Below are positions 1 through 7,501 of a stretch of 35,270 nucleotides of DNA, piece by piece; the stretch's first letter is position 1; each line of letters starts with the position of its first letter. Under the pieces are notes generated by a model that saw only the letters and a list, made by a program, of their open reading frames with translations, did no database searches and was not told where the DNA came from. Position numbers and translations under genes: made by a program. The stretch is from contig CANUCM010000066.1 of the NCBI GenBank assembly GCA_947856675.1, positions 1 through 35,270 on the forward strand, in the 5' to 3' direction. The stretch comes from an uncultured Clostridia bacterium. GTDB lineage: Bacteria > Bacillota > Clostridia > Oscillospirales > Butyricicoccaceae.

Positions 1-67
1 GGCCCGGGACGAGGCCCGCCACGGCAAGGCTTTCGAGGGCCTGCTGAAGCGCTACTTCAACAAATAA
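1..67 (+). CDS. rbr: Rubrerythrin, C-terminal end (partial)
   Basis: Only the last 21 codons are inside the window, in the frame that ends at TAA 65-67. They read ARDEARHGKAFEGLLKRYF followed by NK, which matches the conserved C-terminus of clostridial rubrerythrins: the EARHG segment carries iron ligands of the diiron site and AFEGLLKRYF is the typical tail. Rubrerythrins reduce hydrogen peroxide in the cytoplasm of anaerobes using a non-heme diiron centre. The rubredoxin-like part and the first ferritin helices lie outside, so the domain order cannot be checked. A strong terminator follows, so this transcript is separate from the two-component genes downstream. Confidence 0.8.
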   Translation, partial: ARDEARHGKAFEGLLKRYFNK

Positions 68-103
68 GTCAACATTCTCTGCTCAAAATAACGAAACTCA
101 AAG

Positions 104-138
104 CAGGCGCGGCGCCCGAAAGCCGCGCCTGTTTTTTT
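104..138 (+). terminator. Rho-independent terminator after rubrerythrin
   Basis: A 10-bp GC-rich stem (arms 104-113 and 122-131) is followed directly by seven T residues. It lies 37 bases after the rubrerythrin stop. Confidence 0.9.
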
Positions 139-151
139 AAGAAAGGTTTAA

Positions 152-180
152 GACACTTTCGGGCGGCGATGTGGTACAAT
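152..180 (+). promoter_or_regulatory. Promoter of the two-component operon (extended -10)
   Basis: TACAAT at 175-180 is preceded by TGG at 172-174, an extended -10 of the TGn type. The -35 region is poor (GACACT at 152-157). It is 47 bases upstream of the response regulator start and follows the rubrerythrin terminator. Confidence 0.5.
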
Positions 181-226
181 GTATGTGTGAAAAAATGCCG
201 TATACACAGGGCAAACCGGGGGGACA

Positions 227-928
227 ATGGTGGGGTATGACATTTTGGTTGCGGATGATGAGCGCGAAATTACGGATTTGGTGGCGCTGTATCTGACCGC
301 TGAAGGATATCATGTGGAAAAATGCTATACAGCAGGGCAGGCTGCGGCGCTGATTGATGAAAAGAAGTTTGATTTGGCCATTTTGGATGTCATGCTGCCG
401 GGAGGCAGCGGATTTGAGCTGTGCCGGCGCATTCGGGAAAAGTACACATACCCGGTGATCATGCTGACGGCGCGCGAGGAGCAGGATGACAGAATCACGG
501 GACTGATGCTTGGTGCGGATGATTATGTAACCAAGCCTTTTTACCCGCTGGAGCTTGTGGCGCGGGTCAAGGCGCAGCTGCGCAGGGTGACGCGTTACAA
601 CCGCGCGGAAGAAGACCCGCAGGAGCAGGAGCTTTCTGTGGCAGGTCTGGTGCTCAACCGGGAAACACATGAGTGCAGGCTCAACGAAAAGCCGCTGCAG
701 CTCACGCCGACGGAATTTTCCATTCTGTGGGTGCTGTGCGAAAACCGGGGCAAGGTTGTCAGCACAGAGCAGCTGTTTCATTCGGTGTGGGGGGAGAAGT
801 ACTTTACAAGCAGCAGCAATACGGTGATGGTGCACATCCGGCACCTGCGTGAAAAGCTGGGCGATTCTGCCGAACGGCCCCGGTACATCCGAACGGTATG
901 GGGGGTAGGGTACAAAATTGAAGGTTGA
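227..928 (+). CDS. OmpR/PhoB-family response regulator, VanR-like
   Basis: Cytoplasmic transcription factor of 233 residues, the usual length of the OmpR family. The receiver domain (about residues 4-118) has the acidic pair D10/D11, the phospho-acceptor D54 in LDVMLPG, T81 and K103. The winged-helix DNA-binding domain (about 135-232) carries the family signatures LTPTEFSILWVLCENRG and VMVHIRHLREKLG and ends in the usual RTVWGVGYKIEG. ATG 227 is chosen because a run of six G lies 3-9 bases upstream. Its stop overlaps the kinase start by 11 bases, so the two are translationally coupled and form a cognate pair. The closest remembered relatives are VanR-type regulators, but no van ligase, dehydrogenase or dipeptidase gene lies nearby, so its targets are unknown. 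Confidence 0.9.
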   Translation: MVGYDILVADDEREITDLVALYLTAEGYHVEKCYTAGQAAALIDEKKFDLAILDVMLPGGSGFELCRRIREKYTYPVIMLTAREEQDDRITGLMLGADDYVTKPFYPLELVARVKAQLRRVTRYNRAEEDPQEQELSVAGLVLNRETHECRLNEKPLQLTPTEFSILWVLCENRGKVVSTEQLFHSVWGEKYFTSSSNTVMVHIRHLREKLGDSAERPRYIRTVWGVGYKIEG

Positions 929-2039
929 TGCGACGGCGCTGCGGCGCAAAATGCTTCTGCGCCTTTTGATGACTCCGGTGCTGGCGCTGGCCGCGTGGGG
1001 GTTGTGCTGGCTGATTATATATTATATGCCGAGGGGGATTTTGTCCGGCGGCCTCAACATGCTGCTTCGGCTGACGGGCATGAGCTATGACGAGGCTTAT
1101 AATGTATACCGGTATGTCTTTGTCCGGCGGATGGAGTTTTGGCTTTGGGCGACCTATGTGCTCTTTTTTGCCGGAGCGGTGTACTATGTGGTGCGCAGAA
1201 TGAGCCAGAGCTTTACGAGAGTGGCGGAGTTTGCCGATAAACTGCTTGACGAGGGCGGGGAAGATGTCAAAGTTCCCGCGGAGTTCGATTTTCTGGGCAA
1301 AAAGCTCAGCGAGGTGAAGCGGGAGCTGGTCAGGCGCCAGCAGGTGGCGCAGCAGGCCGAAGCGCGGAAAAACGACCTGGTGCTGTATCTTGCCCACGAC
1401 ATAAAAACGCCGCTGACGTCGGTGATAGGGTACCTCAGCTTTTTGCAGGAAGCCCCGGATATGCCGGATGAGCAGCGGGCGCGTTACATTGGCATCACAC
1501 TGGAAAAGGCCTGCCGGCTGGAACAGCTGGTCGATGAGTTTTTTGACATCACGAGATTCAATCTGCAAACCATCGCACTGGATTGCGATACGGTTCATCT
1601 GGCGCATATGCTGCAGCAGATGGCGGAGGAGTTTTACCCCATGCTGGCGCCGCAGGGCAAGCGGATTGAGATATGCTGCCCGGAAGATTTGACGGTGTGG
1701 GCCGATCCGGACAAGCTGGCGCGCGTGCTGAACAACATTCTGAAAAACGCCGTGTCGTACAGCGATCCCGACACCGACATCCGGATAGAAGCGTCCGAGC
1801 AGCCCGATACAACGTGTATTTCGATTGAAAACAGAGGAAAAACCATACCGGCACACAAGCTGGACAGCATTTTTGAAAAGTTTTACCGTCTGGATTCAGC
1901 GCGCTCCAGCCATACAGGCGGGGCGGGGCTGGGGCTTGCCATTGCCCGGGAAATTGTGCAGGCACATGGGGGCAGCATTGCCGTCCGGAGCCAGGATGGC
2001 GTAACGGTCTTTGAGGTAAAGCTTCCGCGCGCGCACTAA
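918..2039 (+). CDS. Sensor histidine kinase, VanS-like
   Basis: Membrane histidine kinase of 373 residues, partner of the preceding regulator. Two hydrophobic segments (about 13-36 and 74-92) bracket a short external loop of roughly 37 residues, as in VanS-type kinases. The dimerisation/phosphoacceptor box YLAHDIKTPLTSVIGYL puts the phosphorylated histidine at H160. The ATPase domain has the N box around NNILKNAVSYS (N277), a FEKFYR F box (319-323) and the GAGLGL G box (335-340). The start is TTG 918, read with the G-rich stretch 899-910 as ribosome binding site; the nearby ATG at 928 is out of frame and the next in-frame ATG (951) falls at the edge of the first membrane helix. The ligand is not deducible; the VanS-like box suggests envelope stress or a glycopeptide-like signal, but that is inference. 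Confidence 0.88.
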   Translation: MKVDATALRRKMLLRLLMTPVLALAAWGLCWLIIYYMPRGILSGGLNMLLRLTGMSYDEAYNVYRYVFVRRMEFWLWATYVLFFAGAVYYVVRRMSQSFTRVAEFADKLLDEGGEDVKVPAEFDFLGKKLSEVKRELVRRQQVAQQAEARKNDLVLYLAHDIKTPLTSVIGYLSFLQEAPDMPDEQRARYIGITLEKACRLEQLVDEFFDITRFNLQTIALDCDTVHLAHMLQQMAEEFYPMLAPQGKRIEICCPEDLTVWADPDKLARVLNNILKNAVSYSDPDTDIRIEASEQPDTTCISIENRGKTIPAHKLDSIFEKFYRLDSARSSHTGGAGLGLAIAREIVQAHGGSIAVRSQDGVTVFEVKLPRAH

Positions 2040-2064
2040 GCGCGGGCGTGTTCCGCTGCTTGCT

Positions 2065-2103
2065 GAAAAAAGGCGATATGCCCCGGTGCGGGACATATCG
2101 CCT
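2065..2103 (-). terminator. Terminator of the PheA-like gene (minus strand)
   Basis: A 10-bp stem (arms 2071-2080 and 2094-2103) is followed on the minus strand by a T run (A run 2065-2071 on the plus strand). It sits between two convergent genes and may also stop the kinase transcript weakly. Confidence 0.75.
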
Positions 2104-2123
2104 GGTGATGTTTTCGAAGGGTT

Positions 2124-2981
2124 TTATACGCTTTCGCGGAACCCCAGGAGACGGAAAAACGGAAGCTCCGACTGCATCTGCAAAATGGACGCGCGCACGG
2201 CAACATCGGGAAGGCTCCCGGAAAAATCCAAAAAGAGCAGCAGACCGTTGGGGTCGGCTTCCGTGGGGCGCTTTTTCAGCCGGAGGAACTCGATGTTGAG
2301 GCAGTTGTCCGACAAAACGGAAATGGCCTGTGCCAGGGAGCCGTGCTCGTGGGAAGCGACGGAGAAGACCACGCTCACAATGGGAACTTCGGCATGGCTG
2401 AGCAGCTTTTTGGACAACAGCACGATGAGCGGGCCGTGGCCGGTGGGCGTGATGGAATTGACATAGACGGGCTTGTCGAAAATCATGCTGTACAGCCATT
2501 CGGTGTCGTACAGGCTGTCGATGGAAACCGCGGCATACGGAGTGTGGTCAGCGATCAGCTCGTCGATGGCAGTGGAAATGGACGCACAGGCAGTGGCTTC
2601 CCGGCCGAGAACGGAAGAAACGGCGCGGGCGATGTGCGCGGGGCAGGAAACGGGCCCTTCGGGGAGCTCGGTTACAATATCGGGCTCATGGTTGAGCGTC
2701 AGCGATGCGTTGTGCTCAACAAAAAAGCGGTACTGACGGCCGCGGCTCATGCGGGTCAGGCCTTTCCAGAGCATATACGCCTTGCGAGACAGCTCGGGCG
2801 ACAGGCCGCGGGTTACGGAGTCCACCATGAGCTGTTCTTCCTGCGGGTTCCAGATGGGGTCGCCGGTCTGCAGTTTGGTGCTGGCGATGCGCAGGGCGGC
2901 GTCCATTCGGCGCAGAAAAGCGTCAAGCAGGGCTTCGTCACAGCCGGCGATGATTTGACGCAGCAATTCCTGTTCTCTCAT
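2124..2981 (-). CDS. Chorismate mutase / ACT-domain protein, PheA-like with reduced dehydratase region
   Basis: 285 residues. The N-terminal ~85 residues look like an AroQ-type chorismate mutase: against the E. coli P-protein, R8, R25, K36 and E49 match catalytic residues R11, R28, K39 and E52 (alignment from memory). The C-terminal ~80 residues form an ACT domain with HGSLAQAI and a KKRP version of the Phe-binding GALV and ESRP motifs. Between them lie only about 105 residues that resemble one lobe of prephenate dehydratase (GPVSCPAHIARAV, then YAAVSIDSL). The catalytic Thr-Arg-Phe motif is missing, and the usual P-protein is about 90 residues longer. It probably makes prephenate under amino-acid control, but dehydratase activity is unlikely. 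ATG 2981 is chosen for its GGAGG seven bases upstream; a longer in-frame extension to 3026 has no such site. Confidence 0.75.
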   Translation of the reverse strand: MREQELLRQIIAGCDEALLDAFLRRMDAALRIASTKLQTGDPIWNPQEEQLMVDSVTRGLSPELSRKAYMLWKGLTRMSRGRQYRFFVEHNASLTLNHEPDIVTELPEGPVSCPAHIARAVSSVLGREATACASISTAIDELIADHTPYAAVSIDSLYDTEWLYSMIFDKPVYVNSITPTGHGPLIVLLSKKLLSHAEVPIVSVVFSVASHEHGSLAQAISVLSDNCLNIEFLRLKKRPTEADPNGLLLFLDFSGSLPDVAVRASILQMQSELPFFRLLGFRESV

Positions 2982-3012
2982 GTCCGGCACCTCCAAATTG
3001 GATGTTTTTTTA

Positions 3013-3042
3013 ATGATATACTGCAAAGAGCACAGTTGTCAA
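3013..3042 (-). promoter_or_regulatory. Promoter of the PheA-like gene
   Basis: On the minus strand, perfect TTGACA (3042-3037) is followed by TATCAT (3018-3013) with an 18-base spacer (TATATC with 16 is an alternative). It lies just upstream of the PheA-like gene and abuts the divergent threonine aldolase promoter. Confidence 0.7.
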
Positions 3043-3051
3043 TCGTCCTTG

Positions 3052-3080
3052 TTTACAAAAAAACAGGGCAGTGTTATAAT
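3052..3080 (+). promoter_or_regulatory. Promoter of the threonine aldolase gene
   Basis: TTTACA (3052-3057) and perfect TATAAT (3075-3080) are separated by 17 bases. The start codon is 70 bases downstream. Confidence 0.75.
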
Positions 3081-3149
3081 GATTACCAATGAAATATCCG
3101 ATGAAGGTACTTATTCAAAGCATATACCATAAAAAAGGGGAGAATTGTG

Positions 3150-4175
3150 ATGAAAATTATCGATCTGCGCAGCGATACGGTGACGCAGCAGACGCAGGCA
3201 ATGCGCGACGCCATGCTGGTGGCCGAAGTCGGCGATGACGTTTACCGTGACGACCCGACCGTGAACGAGCTGGAGAGACTGGCGGCGAAAATCCTGGGAA
3301 AGGAAGCGGCCTTGTTTGTTACTTCGGGCACGATGGGAAATCAGCTGGCGCTGATGTGTCACACACATCGCGGCGATGAGGTCATCGTGAGCGCAGATTG
3401 TCATATTTTCGAGCATGAAGTGGGCGGCGCTGCGGTGCTGGCGGGGGTAAACCTGCGCCCGCTGCATTTTGAAGACAGCATGCCGGATGCCGAAACCATC
3501 GAAAAAGCGATTCGCCCCGATGATATCCACGAACCCGAAACGACGCTGATCTGTCTGGAAAACGCTCTGGCCAATGGCCGGGTGGTTCCGGTGTCCGTTA
3601 TGGAGGACATCTATCGCATGGCGAAAAAGTACAAAATCCCCGTGCATGTTGACGGCGCGCGTCTGTTTAATGCCGCCACGGCGCTCAATGTAGACGTAAA
3701 AGAGCTGACCAAGTGCTGCGACACCGTGATGTGCTGCCTGGCAAAGGGCCTTTGCGCTCCCGTCGGGTCGATTTTTGCCGGCCCGCGTGAAGTGGTGGAG
3801 CGCGCGCGCAAATACCGCAAAATGCTGGGCGGCGGCATGCGCCAGGCGGGCTTTTTGGCCGCGGCCGGCATTATCGCCATCCGCGACATGACCAAGCGCC
3901 TGCCCGTGGATCATGAAAACGCGGCGCGCCTTGCGCAGCTTCTGCAGCAGGTTGACGGCGTTACGCTGGACAGGCAGCCGGAAATCAATATGGTGTTTTT
4001 CCATGTTGACCGCCCGCAGAAAGAGCTGGAAGATATTCCGGCCAAAATGCTGAAAAAGGGCTTTAAGATCAGCCCGGCCAAAAACGGGCGCTTCCGCTGG
4101 CTGACCAACCACGGCGTCAGCCGCCAGGACGTGGAGGATGCCGTAGCGGCCTTTGCCGAAATCCTGGGCAAATAA
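3150..4175 (+). CDS. ltaE: Low-specificity L-threonine aldolase
   Basis: PLP-dependent enzyme of fold type I that cleaves L-threonine or L-allo-threonine to glycine and acetaldehyde in the cytoplasm. The 341-residue product has the family's opening IDLRSDTVT, the VTSGTMGNQLAL phosphate-binding segment (about 58-68), HVDGARLFNA with the PLP-contacting D168 and R171, and the Schiff-base lysine K199 in CLAKGLCAPVGS. Length fits the family (about 340). ATG 3150 is preferred over the overlapping GTG 3147 because GGGGAG at 3137-3142 is then seven bases away. It is monocistronic, with its own promoter and a strong terminator. The symbol ltaE follows common bacterial usage; stereospecificity cannot be told from sequence. 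Confidence 0.9.
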   Translation: MKIIDLRSDTVTQQTQAMRDAMLVAEVGDDVYRDDPTVNELERLAAKILGKEAALFVTSGTMGNQLALMCHTHRGDEVIVSADCHIFEHEVGGAAVLAGVNLRPLHFEDSMPDAETIEKAIRPDDIHEPETTLICLENALANGRVVPVSVMEDIYRMAKKYKIPVHVDGARLFNAATALNVDVKELTKCCDTVMCCLAKGLCAPVGSIFAGPREVVERARKYRKMLGGGMRQAGFLAAAGIIAIRDMTKRLPVDHENAARLAQLLQQVDGVTLDRQPEINMVFFHVDRPQKELEDIPAKMLKKGFKISPAKNGRFRWLTNHGVSRQDVEDAVAAFAEILGK

Positions 4176-4187
4176 CGAAAAAATGCA

Positions 4188-4217
4188 AAAGCCCCCGGCT
4201 GCGGCCGGGGGCTTTTT
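4188..4217. terminator. Bidirectional terminator between convergent genes
   Basis: A 10-bp GC-rich stem (4190-4199 with 4203-4212) with a four-base loop, flanked by A on the left and T on the right, works for both strands. The glycosylase stop codon (4216-4218) overlaps its right edge. Confidence 0.9.
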
Positions 4218-4734
4218 ATGATTCGCCTGTCACAGGGTCCGCCGCAAGGCGGACGGCGGAAAACGCTTCTTTCAGCCGGGGCAGGTCGTAAAACCGGCAG
4301 TTGGCCGGGCTGGTGGAAGGCAAAGGCACGGCGGATCTCCCGTAAACCGGCAGACAGAAACGATTGTAAAGGTCAAAGGCTTTACGTCCGCAGACAAAGA
4401 TTTCCCGAATGTCGGCAGCGCTCAGGATGAGGTTCAGGTCGTTGGGGCAGACGTCGCGGATGCTGGCATCGTCGGCGCCGCGGATGGAGCACTGTGAGAT
4501 GACGTCCCACAGGGCAATGCGGTGCCGGCGGGCGAAGTCCTGCCGCTGGGGGGTGGTCAGGGGAACCGGCTCATCCCACAGGGAAGCCATGACGGGCCAA
4601 AAGCGGTTTTGCGGGTGGCCGTAATAGAAGCCGAGTTTCCGTGATTTGGGAGAGGGGAAGGAGCCGAGAAGCAAAACGCGCGAGTCGGCGGAAAAAAACG
4701 GCGGCAGCGTGTGCTGCGTGAGCTGATGTGTCAT
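4216..4734 (-). CDS. DNA-deoxyinosine (hypoxanthine) glycosylase, uracil-DNA glycosylase superfamily
   Basis: 172-residue base-excision repair enzyme that would remove deaminated adenine (hypoxanthine) and perhaps uracil from DNA. The sequence shows the family pattern LLLGSFPSPKSRKLGFYYGHPQNRFW near the N-terminus (active-site loop and aromatic base-stacking positions), a central IFVCGRKAFDLY strand-helix, and the C-terminal LPSTSPANCR loop, the DNA-intercalating region of this superfamily. ATG 4734 has GGAGG five bases upstream; a GTG extension to 4758 is less likely. It converges on the threonine aldolase gene and is followed upstream by the helical protein gene in the same direction, from which it is separated by a GC hairpin. 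Confidence 0.85.
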   Translation of the reverse strand: MTHQLTQHTLPPFFSADSRVLLLGSFPSPKSRKLGFYYGHPQNRFWPVMASLWDEPVPLTTPQRQDFARRHRIALWDVISQCSIRGADDASIRDVCPNDLNLILSAADIREIFVCGRKAFDLYNRFCLPVYGRSAVPLPSTSPANCRFYDLPRLKEAFSAVRLAADPVTGES

Positions 4735-4757
4735 AGGAACCTCCGGATATGTAAACA

Positions 4758-4777
4758 CCGGCCGGGCGTCCGGCCGG
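4758..4777 (-). terminator. GC hairpin between two minus-strand genes
   Basis: A perfect 8-bp stem (4758-4765 with 4770-4777) lies just after the stop of the helical-protein gene on the minus strand. The T run after it is weak, so it may be a leaky terminator or an mRNA-protecting hairpin. Confidence 0.4.
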
Positions 4778-4790
4778 CTGGCAGTGCGGG

Positions 4791-5219
4791 TTACAGATGC
4801 TTTTTCAGACGTTCGATGTTGCTTTGCTCCTGCCGGAGCAGAGCGTGCCCGAGAGCCCGGACACCTTCGTCGGCATCCTTGTAGGTGTCGAGCTGTTTGG
4901 TAATGTCGATGATGCCCATGGTGCTGCCTTCAATCAGCATTTCGGAAATGTGCGAAGGGGACTTGTCGGCCAGCATGCTGGCGTTGAGCTTCAGATAGGA
5001 CGAAGCTTTGATCATCGGGTTGACGCTTTTGACGTCGGCCTGCTGGGCAGACAAAAGGGCTTCCGAGGCAATGCACATGCGGCGGTATTCCTCAAGCTGG
5101 GGCGCCAGCGTATTGCGCAGCGCGGGGTCGGAGACCATTTTGGAAATCCTTTCAATGGTGCCCTGGCCCATCTCGGCGTTTTGGTGGATAAAATTGAGCA
5201 GATCGGTTGTTTGTGACAT
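4791..5219 (-). CDS. Small all-helical protein, ferritin-like in appearance, function unknown
   Basis: I do not recognise a named family with certainty. The 142-residue product is almost entirely predicted amphipathic helix, with no signal peptide or membrane segment. It opens MSQTTDLLNFIHQNAEMGQGTIERI and ends LRQEQSNIERLKKHL; helices would run about 4-32, 37-58, 67-82 and 92-140, a length and pattern like a four-helix ferritin-like bundle. Scattered Glu, His and Met do not form a clear ExxH metal motif. ATG 5219 is chosen with GGGAGG nine bases upstream; an in-frame ATG two codons earlier is too close to that site. It is divergent from the PheB-type gene with about 105 bases between starts, so shared regulation is possible. 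Confidence 0.7.
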   Translation of the reverse strand: MSQTTDLLNFIHQNAEMGQGTIERISKMVSDPALRNTLAPQLEEYRRMCIASEALLSAQQADVKSVNPMIKASSYLKLNASMLADKSPSHISEMLIEGSTMGIIDITKQLDTYKDADEGVRALGHALLRQEQSNIERLKKHL

Positions 5220-5270
5220 AATCATTCGCCTCCCGATGCTAGCTTTCCCGCGGGCTGCGCGCCTCATCCG

Positions 5271-5299
5271 TTGCGGCGTGTTTTTTTTCGTGATACAAT
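5271..5299 (+). promoter_or_regulatory. Promoter of the PheB-type ACT gene
   Basis: TTGCGG (5271-5276) and TACAAT (5294-5299) with a 17-base spacer, 26 bases before the start codon. Confidence 0.55.
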
Positions 5300-5324
5300 C
5301 AAAAAATGCAAAGGAGGGAACAGC

Positions 5325-5756
5325 ATGGCAGAAAGACAGTACATTGTCAGCGAATCCGCGCTTCCGGCGGCGCTTCGCGGCGTGTGCGAGGCCAAGTCCC
5401 TGCTGCGGCAGGGCCGCGCCAAAACCGTGGCGGAGGCGGTGCGCGCGGTGGGGATCAGCCGCAGCGCGTATTACCGGTATCGTGACGCAATAAGGCCCTT
5501 CCTTGAAACGTATCAGGATAAAATCCTCACAATACAGGCGGTGCTGCAGGACAGGTCCGGTGTTTTGTCCACCTTTCTCAACGTCCTGGCGAAAGAGGGC
5601 ATCAACGTGCTGACCGTCAACCAGAACATCCCGGTGGGCGGCGAAGCGAGCATCAGTCTTTCGGTGCACACGGGACAGATGAAGCACACGGTGGAAGGCG
5701 TGTCACGGCGGCTGATGGCCATTGCCGGCGTGGTCAGCGTGCACATTCAGGGCTGA
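5325..5756 (+). CDS. pheB: PheB-type ACT-domain protein (UPF0735 family)
   Basis: 143-residue cytoplasmic protein. Residues about 1-60 form a small helical part with a helix-turn-helix look (AKTVAEAVRAVGISRSAYYRYRD), and residues 66-143 an ACT domain (ILTIQAVLQDRSGVLSTFLNVLAKEGINVLTVNQNIP) as in B. subtilis PheB. ACT domains bind amino acids; members of this family sit near homoserine or phenylalanine genes, but a biochemical role is not established. ATG 5325 has AGGAGGG seven bases upstream. Its 3' end overlaps the convergent MATE gene by 10 bases with no terminator between them. A second ACT protein, the PheA-like gene, lies about 3 kb away on the other strand. Confidence 0.8.
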   Translation: MAERQYIVSESALPAALRGVCEAKSLLRQGRAKTVAEAVRAVGISRSAYYRYRDAIRPFLETYQDKILTIQAVLQDRSGVLSTFLNVLAKEGINVLTVNQNIPVGGEASISLSVHTGQMKHTVEGVSRRLMAIAGVVSVHIQG

Positions 5757-7141
5757 GACTGTGAGCACAGCATCCGGGAAACGGTGCCGATGACCTGTTT
5801 TCGGCGGAAGATGAAAAAGCTGAGGGCGAGGCGGGTGATCTGATCCAGGGCGATGGCGAACCATATGAAGCGGATGTCAAGGTGCAGGATGTACCCGAAC
5901 AGGAAAGCGAGCGGTACGCGCACAATCCAGATGCCGACAAAAGAAATGCCCATGGGGGTGCGGCGGTACCCGGAAGAGCGCATAAAGCCGTTAAAAACCT
6001 TGTTGAGGTCCTGCGGAATGGGCGTCAGGCCCATGATAAAAACATAAGAGGCGCCGAGCTGCTGGATATCGGGCTTGTCGGTTAAAAACTGCATGAACAG
6101 GCTGGGAAACAGAAACAGCAGCAGGGAAGTGAAGATCCCGGTGAACAGGGAGAAGCGGTTCATCCGGGAAAAATACGTCCGGTACAGCCGATCGTCGCGG
6201 CGGCCGATGGCGCGGGCAGACAGGGCGGTGGCAGCGGTGGTGAAGCCGATGCCGGGCATTTCGCAGACGACTTCCGCCTGAAGGCCGAGCTGGTAGGCGG
6301 CAAAGTGGGTGCTTCCGTACAGCAGGATGATTTTGCTCAGCAAGATTGCGGCCAGCTGCCAGAAGACATTTTCGCAGGCGGCGGGGACGCCGGCGCGGTA
6401 TATTTCGCGGATGCAGGCGGGTTCCGGGCGGAAAAAGGGACGGCCGTGCGCTTCATCGGAAAAATAGCCGCCCTGGCGGTACAGGAAAAACAGTCCGGTC
6501 AGCGCGCCGGTCGCCTGCGCGGCCACGGTGGCCACGGCGGCTCCCGTCAGGCCGAAGCCGGAAAACGATCCGACACCGAAAATCAGGAGAAAACCCAGCG
6601 CAATGTTGACCGCGTTGAGAACGAGCGCGATGTACATGGGGGTTTTTGTGTTGCCGTGGCCGTTGAAGGCTGCGGTGTTGCACACGGTAACGGCGGCAAA
6701 GGGGAGCGCCCACACGGCAATGCGCAGATAGGAGACGGAAGAACCGAACAGCGCGGGATCATCGGACAAAAAGCCCACAACAGGGCCGGGCAGGCAAAAA
6801 ATGATGAGCATGCACAAAAGGGCAAAGGGAACCAGGGTCAGGTAGGTTTGTTCGATGGTTCGGCGGCATTCACACAGCCGGCGCTGGCCGTAGCGCAGAG
6901 AAGTGATAATGGTTGCGCCGATGCCGATGCCTTTAAACAGGGCCCAGAATGTGTTGTACACGCGAAGGCTGATGCCCTGGGCGGCGATATCGTCGGCCAT
7001 CAGCCGGCCTATCATGGCCGAAGTGATGAGGCCGGCCGTCATTTGCAGGATATTTTCGGTAATTACGGGGAGGACCATGCGGAAAATATCGCTGTCTGCC
7101 TGTTTGCGAAGGGTGTGGTCGTCAGCGGGGGTGCCAGTCAA
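5747..7141 (-). CDS. MATE-family multidrug/solute exporter
   Basis: 464-residue integral membrane protein with about twelve hydrophobic segments in two similar halves, as in the NorM/DinF/MatE transporters that export cationic compounds in exchange for Na+ or H+. Typical segments are MVLPVITENILQMTAGLITSAMIGRL in the first helix, MYIALVLNAVNIALGFLLIFG after the fourth, and GVPAACENVFWQLAAILLSKIIL opening the second half. The start is TTG 7141, supported by AAGGAG nine bases upstream; no in-frame ATG lies before the first membrane helix except one inside it. Its stop falls inside the last codons of the PheB-type gene. The substrate cannot be inferred. Confidence 0.88.
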   Translation of the reverse strand: MTGTPADDHTLRKQADSDIFRMVLPVITENILQMTAGLITSAMIGRLMADDIAAQGISLRVYNTFWALFKGIGIGATIITSLRYGQRRLCECRRTIEQTYLTLVPFALLCMLIIFCLPGPVVGFLSDDPALFGSSVSYLRIAVWALPFAAVTVCNTAAFNGHGNTKTPMYIALVLNAVNIALGFLLIFGVGSFSGFGLTGAAVATVAAQATGALTGLFFLYRQGGYFSDEAHGRPFFRPEPACIREIYRAGVPAACENVFWQLAAILLSKIILLYGSTHFAAYQLGLQAEVVCEMPGIGFTTAATALSARAIGRRDDRLYRTYFSRMNRFSLFTGIFTSLLLFLFPSLFMQFLTDKPDIQQLGASYVFIMGLTPIPQDLNKVFNGFMRSSGYRRTPMGISFVGIWIVRVPLAFLFGYILHLDIRFIWFAIALDQITRLALSFFIFRRKQVIGTVSRMLCSQSQP

Positions 7142-7204
7142 GAGCCGTCACTCCTTTACGTCAATTCCATAAGACCATAGTACCACGGGCGAAAAGGCCG
7201 GGCA

Positions 7205-7246
7205 AGAAAAAACAATGCGCCCGGAGGGCATCAGCACTCCGGGCGC
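7205..7246 (-). terminator. Terminator of rpmB
   Basis: A 10-bp GC-rich stem (7217-7226 with 7237-7246) is followed on the minus strand by a T run (A run 7207-7212). It separates rpmB from the MATE gene. Confidence 0.9.
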
Positions 7247-7265
7247 GAATATTGCGGTATTAGAA

Positions 7266-7454
7266 TCAGAGGGCGCGTTCGACCTTGCCGGAACGCAGGC
7301 AGCGGGTACAGACATTGATGTGAGTCGGGGTGCCGTTGACAACCGCTTTGACGCGCTTGACATTGGGTTTCCAGGCTCTGTTGCTCCTTCTGTGTGAATG
7401 GGAAACACGAATACCAAAGGTGACTCCCTTGCCGCAAATTTCACACTTGGCCAT
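7266..7454 (-). CDS. rpmB: Large ribosomal subunit protein bL28
   Basis: 62-residue ribosomal protein of the 50S subunit. It starts MAKCEICGKGVTFGIRVSHSH and has the conserved RRSNRAWKPNVKRV basic stretch. Two CxxC pairs (C4/C7 and C49/C52) show that this is the zinc-binding form of L28. ATG 7454 has a perfect AAGGAGGT-type ribosome binding site. It is a single gene with its own promoter and terminator, as in many Clostridia. Confidence 0.97.
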   Translation of the reverse strand: MAKCEICGKGVTFGIRVSHSHRRSNRAWKPNVKRVKAVVNGTPTHINVCTRCLRSGKVERAL

Positions 7455-7501
7455 ATTTCTGCACCTCCTTCTTACATAAAGCCTATAAAGCGACACCAGA
7501 T

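Noticed and set aside
227..2039. Vancomycin resistance operon
   Set aside because: Only regulator-like genes are present; no ligase, dehydrogenase or dipeptidase genes follow.
4758..4777. Perfect GC palindrome as a protein-binding operator
   Set aside because: It lies after a gene end with no promoter near, so a transcript-end hairpin is more likely.
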